A stretch of 23,153 nt of DNA from Daphnia carinata. Lineage: Eukaryota > Arthropoda > Branchiopoda > Diplostraca > Daphniidae. The notes beneath the pieces are model-generated. The model saw only the letters and a program-made list of their open reading frames with translations, did not search any database and had not been told where the DNA came from. The number at the start of each line of letters is the position of its first letter. Within the stretch, counting starts at the first letter, position 1. Positions 12,261 through 20,377 of this stretch are shown here, piece by piece. The stretch spans positions 1 through 23,153 of the forward strand of contig NW_026712530.1 in assembly GCF_022539665.2 (NCBI RefSeq). The letters are read 5' to 3'. The translations under genes and the position numbers were made by a program.

Positions 12261-13466
12261 ATGGATTCCACCTCGTCACCGCTTAGCGAAGGGTCGTATT
12301 CCATTGACTCGAGAGTGAATTTAGAAGTTAGAAGAAACTCTCCCTTTCCTAGAGGGCCTGGATCATCACGTTCTAGATCGCGCTCCTGGTCAAGACGATA
12401 CGACGTATCATCGCAGGATCACAGGAGAGACAGAAGCAGAGAACGTAGACGTCGGAACAGATCAAGATCACGAGATCGGCATCGTAGACGTTCACCACGC
12501 CGGTCATCAAGGAGCCGCTCCAGATCTCGACGCAGAGAGCGTTCTTCAAGATCCTCGCAGACGCCCCCACCTACGCCAGCCCTAGACCGAATCTTTCCAA
12601 AGGAGGCGTCAGCCCAACTAGCATCTTGGATGTCTGTTGGACAGAAACCAGCTCAAACTAGAGAGCTGAGGGACATTTTTAAACCGGCGTTCGAGGACAA
12701 AAATTTTCTGTTGTCATGCCCAAAAATGGATGACGTGGTAGAGCGGCAGATTTCCCGCAACAGGCACAGTAAATTCATCGCACAGAGAGAGTTGATCTGG
12801 AAATCAACACAGCTTAAGGTATTAGATATCGTCAGACCGCTGATTTCGCTTTGGAACCGCTTAGCTCCAAATACAGAGGAAGGGGCGATTTTGGAGAGCG
12901 CGATCCGTCTTTGGGCGGAAGCTCACTTCTTTATCTCAAAGAATAGGAGAGCCAACGTGATGAATAGCGTTTATCCACGCTTCAAATCCCTTTTGAAAGA
13001 TCCCGCCAACTTTTCGCCTTCGGAAGTTGCCCAGCTTTTTGGTCCGACCTTTACCTCCGCTCTTCTGCAAGCAGCCGACGAGGACGCAAAATTACAAAAA
13101 GTCGCATCAGTCGGAAGGATCAGTGGAGGATTCGGCCAAAAAACTCAACAGAAACAAGCGGATAAGCCAGAGGATCCTCGCCCCGGTACTTCGAGACAAG
13201 GAGACCCGTCTGAGAGACGTGGTTACCAGACAAGGTACACTGACAGTCTCCCTCTTTTCTTTCCGGTCGTTAAGACACCCACACTGGGTAGGACGTCTAC
13301 CTTAGTCAGAAAAAATGTAGGAGCTAGACTTAGATTCTTTGCTGTAGCGTGGCGTGCGTTGACCAATGACCCTTGGATCCATGAGATCATAGAGTCGGGT
13401 TACAAAATCGTTTTCGAGTCGGAACCTTTTCAATCTAAAGAACCGGGGGAATGCGTGATGAGTTAG
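12261..13466 (+). CDS. gag: DIRS gag-like protein with SR-rich N-terminus (401 aa)
   Basis: Putative nucleocapsid/structural protein of the DIRS element. The ATG has a good eukaryotic context (G at -3 and +4) and is the first one after the left terminus. Residues 35-100 are extremely rich in Arg-Ser and Arg (SRSRSRSWSRR, RSSRSRSRSR), resembling SR splicing factors and likely an RNA-binding or nuclear-targeting region. Residues about 185-285 resemble the conserved core of DIRS gag proteins (ESAIRLWAEAHFFISKNRR at 212-230, QLFGPTFTSALLQAADEDAK around 258-277). No CCHC zinc knuckle is seen. Residues about 354-389 (ARLRFFAVAWRALTNDPWI) look like the linker that opens the RT polyprotein in other DIRS elements, so this ORF seems to run from gag into early pol and to end at a TAG (13464-13466). 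After that TAG the same frame stays open to 13603. Recognition is by eye from family pattern. Confidence 0.85.
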   Translation: MDSTSSPLSEGSYSIDSRVNLEVRRNSPFPRGPGSSRSRSRSWSRRYDVSSQDHRRDRSRERRRRNRSRSRDRHRRRSPRRSSRSRSRSRRRERSSRSSQTPPPTPALDRIFPKEASAQLASWMSVGQKPAQTRELRDIFKPAFEDKNFLLSCPKMDDVVERQISRNRHSKFIAQRELIWKSTQLKVLDIVRPLISLWNRLAPNTEEGAILESAIRLWAEAHFFISKNRRANVMNSVYPRFKSLLKDPANFSPSEVAQLFGPTFTSALLQAADEDAKLQKVASVGRISGGFGQKTQQKQADKPEDPRPGTSRQGDPSERRGYQTRYTDSLPLFFPVVKTPTLGRTSTLVRKNVGARLRFFAVAWRALTNDPWIHEIIESGYKIVFESEPFQSKEPGECVMS

Positions 13467-14036
13467 CAAATGGATTTGGTCTGCGACGCGGAAGTATCGG
13501 ATTTGTTGAAGAAAGAGGCCATTGTCAGAGCCCCAGAAACACCGGGTTTTTACAGTAGATTGTTCGCCATTCCTAAGAAAACGGGGGTTATAGGCCGATA
13601 ATCAACCTAAAGAATCTCAACCAGCACATAGTTTACAAGCATTTTAAAATGGAGGGGTTGGACGTTGTAAAAAATTTGTTAAAAAAGGGGGATTGGATGG
13701 CTAAGCTTGACTTAAAGGATGCCTACCTGACGGTACCCGTGTGCTTCGCCCATCAGCCCTTTTTGCGTTTTAGGTGGAGAGAAAACGCCTACCAATTTAC
13801 ATGTCTACCTTTTGGGCTGGCGCCGGCCCCTCGGGTGTTTACTAAACTTTTAAAACCTGTAATGACGGCCCTACGTTCGAAAGGGGTGAGGGTGATCATT
13901 TACCTAGACGACATGTTATTTTTGAATGAGAGGAGGGAGGGGCTGTTAACAGATGTGAAGCTAGCGTCAGACCTCCTTCAAGGGGCTTGGTTTTCTCATC
14001 AACTGGGAAAAATCGCACCCGTCACCTTCCCAAACT
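13467..14036 (+). pseudogene. Reverse transcriptase domain segment of DIRS pol
   Basis: RT landmarks are readable in order: PGFYSRLFAIPKK before the first frameshift; LDLKDAY (motif A, catalytic Asp, 13706-13726); LPFGLAPAPRVF (motif B, 13805-13840); and YLDD (motif C, catalytic Asp pair, 13901-13912) within VIIYLDDMLFL. After the second frameshift, EFLGMILDS around 14040-14065 closes the thumb region. YLDD rather than YMDD, with the LPFGL box, fits DIRS and Ty3-like RTs. All catalytic aspartates are present, so the damage is confined to the reading frame. The open frame that starts at 14037 begins at a TTG, which is an internal Leu codon and not a true start. Confidence 0.88.
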
Positions 14037-14972
14037 TTGGAATTCCTAGGGATGATTTTGGATTCCCCGTCGCTGGCCTTCATTTTGCCAGAAAAGAAGA
14101 GGGAAAAAACTCGCAAGCTTTGTGTTCAGGCGCTGAAACATAATAGGGTAAAATTAAGAGACCTTGCAAAGATAATGGGCAACTTTGCTTGGGCCATTCC
14201 GGCCGTGCCGTTTGCACAGGCTCATTACAGGAAAGTCCAGCGTGATTTAATTCGGGCACTGCACAAGAATGTGGGGGATTTCGAAAGCTGTTTCACCTTA
14301 TCCGAGGAAGCTAAAGCTAACCTTAGCTGGTGGATCACGAATATGGGCTCATCAAAGGGTAAAGTCATTTTTTCAGGCGAGCCGGACATGACTATTTTTT
14401 CGGACGCGTCAATGACCGGATGGGGAGCGGTTTTTAACAGGAGCACCGCTAGAGGTCCATGGTCAGTGGAAGATGGCCAAAGACACATAAACGAATTGGA
14501 GCTCCTGGCCGCTTTTTTCGCCCTCCAGTCGTTTGCCGCTACGGCATCCAACATATCCATCTCTTTACAGATGGATAACTGCACGGCGGTGTGCTATATT
14601 AACAGAGGAGGAGGAACTCATTCGAGATCCCTTTCTGATTTAGCGACACAGATCTCATCATGGTGCGAGAGTCGCCAAATTACGGTTCACGCGAGTTACC
14701 TGCCGGGACACCTCAACATTGTCGCCGACCGAGAGTCAAGGATGGGACTAGACAGCAGCGACTGGGCGCTCGATCAAGAGGTTTTCACGGCTATAAACAA
14801 CGTCTGGACATGCCAGGTGGACCTGTTCGCAGCGGCCTGGAACAAAAAACTAGAAAAATTCTTTGCCTGGACTCCGCAACCACAGGCAACCGGAGTAGAC
14901 GCGTTCTCGACCAGTTGGAAAGGCTTAAAAGCTTACGCCTTTCCCCCTTTGGCCTCATCCTCAGGAGTCTAG
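14037..14972 (+). pseudogene. RNase H and connection segment of DIRS pol
   Basis: RNase H removes the RNA strand during cDNA synthesis. Numbering residues from 14037, candidate active-site acids are D123 in IFSDAS (14403-14405), E153 or E155 in INELELLA, D180 in LQMDN, and D231 in IVADRESR, the D-E-D-D pattern of this family. GWGAVF follows the first Asp as expected. The segment continues into the DIRS-specific tail (CQVDLFAAAWNKKLEKFFAW) and terminates prematurely at 14970-14972 because of the one-base loss in the C run at 14943-14947. The rest of the tail continues in another frame to 15121. Confidence 0.88.
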
Positions 14973-15033
14973 CGAAGATTCGCAGAGAGCAAGCATCGCT
15001 GGTTCTTGTGTCCCCATACTGGCCCAGCGCGGC

Positions 15034-16143
15034 ATGGTACCCGCTCCTGTTGGAGCTAGCGGTAGACGTGCCAAGGATTTTAAGGCCAGACGCCAAGCTG
15101 CTAACCTCACCGTCGGGGTAAGCTCACCCGCTTCCGCTATGCCTCATCGCATGGAAGTTATCCGGCAACGCTTACAAAACCAAGGCCTTTCGGAGACGGT
15201 GGTCAACCTATTGCTGGATGGGACACGCCAATCCACACAAGCTACTTACCAGTCGGCCTGGAACAATTGGCTCGGTTGGTGCCTTAGGCGGGATCTTGAT
15301 CCCGTGTCAGTGTCTTTGAATTCTGTGCTAGAGTATCTGGCGGAATTGCACACGGAGAACTGTTCCTACAGCCTTCTCAACATCCATAGGTCGATGCTGT
15401 CGACCACCCTAGAGCAAGCAGGCTCCATTCCGGTGGGGCAGCTGCCTTCAGTAAAGCAGCTTTTGAGAGGAGCGTTTAACCGTAATCCGCCCAAGCCAAG
15501 ATACTCCAACACCTGGGACGTTAGTAAGGTGGTAACCTTGTTGACGTCATGGGGTCCTAACGACCAGATCAGCCGGACGCAGCTGTCCAAAAAATTAACA
15601 ACGTTGTTGGCTCTGTCAACGTTTCTCAGAGTCTCGGAGTTGAGCTCTATCACACGCAGCTCAGTAGAGATTTCGAGTACAAGAGCCTCGTTCGCCCTCA
15701 GCCGACCGAGGAAGGCACAACGGAGTGGCTCACTCCAGACGATAGGAATCGACGCTCTAAACGATCCTCGAATATGCCCAGTACAGTGCTTGGGTGCCTA
15801 TCTGCTCGCTACAGACACAAAAAGAAACGAGAGCAACAGAGACCTCCTATTCATAGGGGCGATCGCACCCTTTAAGCAGGTCTCCTCCAGCACACTTAGT
15901 CGCTGGATTAAGTCGGTCCTCATGGAAGCGGGAGTTGAAGCATCCTTTACGGCCCACTCGACAAGGGGCGCGGCTGCATCGCAAGCATTGGCTCAAGGGA
16001 CCCCGATTGACTCAGTTTTAGCAATGGGCAATTGGGCAGCGGAATCTACCTTCACACGCTTTTATAGGCGTACAGTGGCTCCTAGCATTCCGATTTCTCG
16101 GGCGGTTCTTGAACCCCAATTTTCCGCTCAGCCAGTACTTTGA
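15034..16143 (+). CDS. DIRS tyrosine recombinase (YR), intact
   Basis: Site-specific recombinase expected to insert the circular DIRS DNA into the genome. Numbering from the 15034 ATG, the catalytic set is visible: Arg199 in TFLRVSEL, His308 and Arg311 in FTAHSTRGAAAS, Trp334 in MGNWAAES (the His/Trp position) and the nucleophile Tyr344 in TRFYRR. The N-terminal SAM-like core-binding region lies about 40-150 (RQSTQATYQSAWNNWLGW). The 369-aa frame is open throughout. The first 29 codons overlap the end of pol in another frame, so the internal ATG at 15139 (Met36), 18 bases after the pol stop, is an equally good or better start and gives 334 aa. The stop lies 3 bases before the ICR, as usual in DIRS elements. 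It is the only fully intact enzyme gene in the element. Confidence 0.93.
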   Translation: MVPAPVGASGRRAKDFKARRQAANLTVGVSSPASAMPHRMEVIRQRLQNQGLSETVVNLLLDGTRQSTQATYQSAWNNWLGWCLRRDLDPVSVSLNSVLEYLAELHTENCSYSLLNIHRSMLSTTLEQAGSIPVGQLPSVKQLLRGAFNRNPPKPRYSNTWDVSKVVTLLTSWGPNDQISRTQLSKKLTTLLALSTFLRVSELSSITRSSVEISSTRASFALSRPRKAQRSGSLQTIGIDALNDPRICPVQCLGAYLLATDTKRNESNRDLLFIGAIAPFKQVSSSTLSRWIKSVLMEAGVEASFTAHSTRGAAASQALAQGTPIDSVLAMGNWAAESTFTRFYRRTVAPSIPISRAVLEPQFSAQPVL

Positions 16144-16146
16144 AAT

Positions 16147-16269
16147 CACTGTAAAAGTTGAGCGGAGTTTTTCTACTTATAATTTTTTAATTGCTCGAGG
16201 GATCGCTTCAGCGATCCCGCGGAGCAATTGGGATTATAAGTGGGAAAAACGTAGGAAGACTTTTACAGT
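16147..16269 (+). repeat. DIRS internal complementary region (ICR)
   Basis: 16147-16183 is the reverse complement of the left outer end (12131-12167) with one mismatch at 16175. 16181-16269 is the reverse complement of the right outer end (16689-16777) with one mismatch at 16221. The two halves overlap by three bases (AAT, 16181-16183), the complement of the single ATT expected at the circle junction. In the accepted DIRS model the ICR is the template that completes both termini and aligns them for circularisation. The fit of all three parts supports the element boundaries given here. Confidence 0.93.
16189..16229. repeat. Long hairpin in the ICR (copy of the right-end hairpin)
   Basis: Nested inverted repeat: outer arms AATTGCTC (16189-16196) and GAGCAATT (16222-16229), inner arms GGGATCGCT (16199-16207) and AGCGATCCC (16210-16218), a two-base TC loop, and a small internal bulge (GA against GCG). 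The same structure, inverted, forms the right end of the element at 16729-16769. It could act as a YR binding site or an RNA structure, but neither role is demonstrated. Confidence 0.8.
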
Positions 16270-16620
16270 CTATTTCCCACCCACAAAAAAAAAAAAAAAA
16301 TTGCAAAGTATTATTATTTTTTACCCGCCCAGACCTGTAATTAAAAGTCTTTGTTTGGTGTTGTGGATTCCCAATGCAGGAGCAGAGGAGGTGGTCGAGG
16401 TAGGCAGGGACCATTAAGACAAGTGAAGGAAGCATCAAAATAATTTCAGTTCCAGGAGCTACGGAAGTCCTATTATATTCCAGCTAATCTGGCAGCCTTC
16501 TTCGGTCAGAAAATCCTTCCAGAAGTTGAAAAGAAATTTTTTTGTGTTAATGTCTCGGTTCCTTCCCCTTTTTTGTTCCCTACTTTCCTCTTCCTATGGA
16601 TCCGCACTCAGAAGCTAACG
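16270..16620 (+). other. DIRS 3' non-coding region
   Basis: Lies between the ICR and the right inverted repeat. It holds a 16-base A run (16285-16300), T/C-rich stretches near 16560-16600, and a short G-rich patch (16380-16410) that reads as Arg/Gly-rich in one frame (RSRGGGRGRQG) and then stops. The open frames crossing it extend from the YR region or from the antisense strand and have no family resemblance. I do not support a gene here. Confidence 0.75.
16285..16300 (+). repeat. A16 homopolymer
   Basis: Sixteen consecutive A residues immediately after the ICR. It is not at the element end, so it is not a retroposed poly(A) tail of this copy. Its length is likely to be inaccurate in long-read data. 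Confidence 0.9.
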
Positions 16621-16777
16621 GGTCTGAGGCATGAGGCGCGGCAATGGCGCGAAAAGAACTCAGAAAGCTAAATAAATGACGTGTCAACACTGTAAAAGTC
16701 TTCCTACGTTTTTCCCACTTATAATCCCAATTGCTTCGCGGGATCGCTGAAGCGATCCCTCGAGCAATTAAAAAATT
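16621..16777 (+). repeat. DIRS right inverted terminal repeat and outer end
   Basis: 16621-16699 is the perfect inverted copy of 12156-12234. The right end extends 78 bases further than the shared part (16700-16777), with a hairpin at 16729-16769, and finishes with A6TT against satellite CAATG. The left outer end is shorter and different, so the termini are unequal, which is normal for DIRS. The outer part is mirrored in the ICR. Confidence 0.92.
16671..16676 (+). promoter_or_regulatory. Possible polyadenylation signal (AATAAA)
   Basis: A canonical AATAAA lies in the right inverted repeat on the coding strand, downstream of all three genes. Because the repeat is inverted, the left terminus carries it only on the minus strand and would not terminate sense transcription. 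Placement is sensible, but the motif is short and A/T-rich, so the call is weak. Confidence 0.4.
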
Positions 16778-19700
16778 CAATGTGAATATAGTGTTATAGA
16801 ATCAGTTTAAATATCTACATTCAAACAGCATCAAATATACGTGTATTCAATGTGAATATAGTGTAATACAGTGAGTTTCAATATCTACATTCAAACAGCA
16901 TCAAATATACGTGTATTCAATGTGAATATAGTGTTATAGAATCAGTTTCTATATCTACATTCAAACAACATCAAATATACGTGTATTCAATGTGAATATA
17001 GTGTTATAGAATCAGTTTCAATATCTACATTCAAACAGCATGAAATATACGTGTATTCAATGTGAATATAGTGTTATAGAATCAGTTTCAATATCTACAT
17101 TCAAACAGCATCAAACATACGTGTATTCAATGTGAATATAGTGTAATACAGTGAGTTTCAATATCTACATTCAAACAGCATGAAATATACGTGTATTCAA
17201 TGTGAATATAGTGTTATAGAATCAGTTTCAATATCTACCTTCAAACAGCATCAAATATACGTGTATTCAATGTGAATATAGTGTTATAGAATCAGTTTCT
17301 ATATCTACAATATAGTGTTATAGAATCAGTTTCAATATCTACATTCAAACAGCATCAAATATACGTGTATTCAATGTGAATATAGTGTTATAGAATCAGT
17401 TTCAATATCTACATTCAAACAGCATCAAATATACGTGTATTCAATGTGAATATAGTGTTATAGAATCAGTTTCAATATCTACATTCAAACAGCATCAAAT
17501 ATACGTGTATTCAATGTGAATATAGTGTTATAGAATCAGTTTCAATATCTACATTCAAACAGCATCAAATATACGTGTATTCAATGTGAATATAGTGTTA
17601 TAGAATCAGTTTCAATATCTACATTCAAACAGCATCAAATATACGTGTATTCAATGTGAATATAGTATGATACAGTGAGTTTCAATATCTACATTCAAAC
17701 AGCATCAAATATACGTGTATTCAATGTGAATATAGTGTTATAGAATCAGTTTCAATATCTACATTCAAACAGCATCAAATATACGTGTATTCAATGTGAA
17801 TATAGTGTTATAGAATCAGTTTCAATATCTACATTCAAACAGCATCAAATATACGTGTATTCAATGTGAATATAGTGTTATAGAATCAGTTTCAATATCT
17901 ACATTCAAACAGCATCAAATATACGTGTATTCAATGTGAATATAGTGTTATAGAATCAGTTTCAATATCTACATTCAAACAGCATCAAATATACGTGTAT
18001 TCAATGTGAATATAGTGTTATAGAATCAGTTTCAATATCTACATTCAAACAGCATCAAATATACGTGTATTCAATGTGAATATAGTGAATATAGTTTCAA
18101 TATCTACATTCAAACAGCATCAAATATACGTGTATTCAATGTGAATATAGTGTTATAGAATCAGTTTCAATATCTACATTCAAACAGCATCAAATATACG
18201 TGTATTCAATGTGAATATAGTGTTATAGAATCAGTTTCAATATCTACATTCAAACAGCATCAAATATACGTGTATTCAATGTGAATATAGTGTTATAGAA
18301 TCAGTTTCAATATCTACATTCAAACAGCATCAAATATACGTGTATTCAATGTGAATATAGTGTTATAGAATCAGTTTCAATATCTACATTCAAACAGCAT
18401 CAAATATACGTGTATTCAATGTGAATATAGTGTTATAGAATCAGTTTCAATATCTACATTCAAACAGCATCAAATATACGTGTATTCAATGTGAATATAG
18501 TGTTATAGAATCAGTTTCAATATCTACATTCAAACAGCATCAAATATACGTGTATTCAATGTGAATATAGTGTTATAGAATCAGTTTCAATATCTACATT
18601 CAAACAGCATCAAATATACGTGTATTCAATGTGAATATAGTGTTATACAATCAGTTTCATATCTACATTCAAACAGCATCAAATATACGTGTATTCAATG
18701 TGAATATAGTGTTATACAATCAGTTTCAATATCTACATTCAAACAGCATCAAATATACGTGTATTCAATGTGAATATAGTGTTATAGAATCAGTTTCAAT
18801 ATCTACATTCAAACAGCATCAAATATACGTGTATTCAATGTGAATATAGTGTTATAGAATCAGTTTCAATATCTACATTCATTCAAACAGCATCAAATAT
18901 ACGTGTATTCAATGTGAATATAGTGTTATAGAATCAGTTTCAATATCTACATTCAAACAGCATCAAATATACGTGTATTCAATGTGAATATAGTGTTATA
19001 GAATCAGTTTCAATATCTACATTCAAACAGCATCAAATATACGTGTATTCAATGTGAATATAGTGTTATAGAATCAGTTTCAATATCTACATTCAAACAG
19101 CATCAAATATACGTGTATTCAATGTGAATATATGTTATAGAATCAATATCTACATTCAAACAGCATCAAATATACGTGTATTCAATGTGAATATAGTGTT
19201 ATAGAATCAGTTTCAATATCTACATTCAAACAGCATCAAATATACGTGTATTCAATGTGAATATAGTGTTATAGAATCAGTTTCAATATCTACATTCAAA
19301 CAGCATCAAATATACGTGTATTCAATGTGAATAATAGTCTGATAGAATGAGTTTCAATATCTACATTCAAACAGCATCAAATATACGTGTATTCAATGTG
19401 AATATAGTGTTATAGAATCAGTTTCAATATCTACATTCAAACAGCATCAAATATACGTGTATTCAATGTGAATATAGTGTTATAGAATCAGTTTCATATC
19501 TACATTCAAACAGCATCAAATATACGTGTATTCAATGTGAATATAGTGTTATAGAATCAGTTTCAATATCTACATTCAAACAGCATCAAATATACGTGTA
19601 TTCAATGTGAATATAGTGTTATAGAATCAGTTTCAATATCTACATTCAAACAGCATCAAATATACGTGTATTCAATGTGAATATAGTGTTATAGAATCAG

Positions 19701-20377
19701 TTTCAATATCTACATTCAAACAGCATCAAATATACGTGTATTCAATGTGAATATAGTGTTATAGAATCAGTTTCAATATCTACATTCAAACAGCATCAAA
19801 TATACGTGTATTCAATGTGAATATAGTGTTATAGAATCAGTTTCAATATCTATTCAAAAATCAAACAGCATCAAATAGGCGTGTATTCATAGTGTTATAC
19901 AATCAGTTTCAATATCTACATTCAAACAGCAAATATACGTGTATTCAATGTGAATATAGTGTTATAGAATCAGTTTCAATATCTACATTCAAACAGCATC
20001 AAATATACGTGTATTCAATGTGAATATAGTGTTATAGAATCAGTTTCAATATCTACATTCAAACAGCATCAAATATACGTGTATTCAATGTGAATATAGT
20101 GTTATAGAATCAGTTTCATATCTACATTCAAACAGCATCAAATATACGTGTATTCAATGTGAATATAGTGTTATAGAATCAGTTTCATATCTACATTCAA
20201 ACAGCATCAAATATACGTGTATTCAATGTGAATATAGTGTTATAGAATCAGTTTCATATCTACATTCAAACAGCATCAAATATACGTGTATTCAATGTGA
20301 ATATAGTGTTATAGAATCAGTTTCAATATCTACATTCAAACAGCATCAAATATACGTGTATTCAATGTGAATATAGT
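16778..20377. repeat. 70-bp satellite array, right block
   Basis: Resumes in phase with the unit broken at 12133 and in the same orientation. Nearly all units are the C type (GCATC); only the first few (near 17041 and 17161) are G type. Local irregularities include a unit with about half missing near 17303-17325, short linkers near 18085 and 19130, an extra ATTC near 18878, an altered unit at 19850-19930, and recurrent two-base shortening (TTTCATATC for TTTCAATATC) near 18656, 19494, 20117, 20187 and 20259. No genes are seen. The open frame at 18631-18843 exists only because such indels rotate the satellite reading frame. Confidence 0.95.

Larger units (their letters stand above)
13467..15121 (+). 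pseudogene. pol: DIRS pol (reverse transcriptase-RNase H), frameshifted
   Basis: Polyprotein that would copy element RNA into DNA. It lies in pieces over three frame changes: frame of gag to about 13583, second frame about 13588-13985, third frame 13986-14942, and second frame again about 14948-15121. The breaks fall in G5 at 13583-13587 (one base short), G4 at 13982-13985 (one base extra) and C5 at 14943-14947 (one base short). Each is a single-base change in a homopolymer, and domain order is otherwise continuous, so the gene is either recently dead or the breaks are sequencing errors. An in-frame TAG at 13464 precedes it. After RNase H comes the conserved DIRS C-terminal segment (VDLFAAAWNKKLEKFFAW; later VSPYWPSAAWYPLL). 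No DAM-like methyltransferase is present. It ends 18 bases before the internal YR ATG and overlaps the longest YR ORF by 88 bases. Confidence 0.9.
12131..16777 (+). mobile_element. DIRS-type tyrosine-recombinase retrotransposon
   Basis: A 4647-bp element (both flanking ATT copies included) inserted in the satellite. It has the diagnostic DIRS architecture: inverted termini of which 79 bp match perfectly (12156-12234 against 16621-16699), gag-like ORF, RT plus RNase H, a tyrosine recombinase instead of an integrase, and an internal complementary region (16147-16269) matching both outer ends. No protease or DDE integrase is present, and no methyltransferase domain is visible after RNase H. Inverted termini with an ICR distinguish it from PAT and Ngaro elements, which have split direct repeats. 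The satellite unit reads GTATT before the element and continues CAATG after it, with ATT at both borders, as expected for YR-mediated integration of a circle at a trinucleotide target. Pol is frameshifted in this copy. Confidence 0.95.

Noticed and set aside
12373-12570. Antisense 65-aa frame in gag
   Set aside because: Shadow of the Arg/Ser-coding strand; no family features.
13027-13305. Second-frame ORF inside gag
   Set aside because: Overlaps the gag core, which has family resemblance in the main frame; this frame has none.
14660-14940. Upstream part of the 14660-15121 frame as a separate gene
   Set aside because: Only its last part (about 14948-15121) is real pol tail; before the C-run frameshift the RNase H frame is the coding one.
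14225-15096. Antisense frames over RNase H and the pol tail (14225-14584 and 14791-15096)
   Set aside because: Shadows of the RNase H and pol coding frames on the other strand.
15366-15653. Antisense 95-aa frame in YR
   Set aside because: Opposite strand of a well-supported recombinase gene.
16285-16300. Poly(A) tail of a retroposed copy
   Set aside because: It is internal, followed by 477 bases of element including the right inverted repeat.
16109-16438. Small ORFs on both strands across the ICR and A run
   Set aside because: They cross inverted repeats and the A16 tract and resemble no known protein.
16580-16780. Antisense 66-aa ORF in the right terminus
   Set aside because: Encoded by the inverted repeat and hairpin; part of the same peptide appears in the ICR frame because the DNA is repeated.
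18631-18843. 70-aa open frame
   Set aside because: Pure satellite translated through successive frames made open by small deletions; the repeated peptide words only reflect the repeat.
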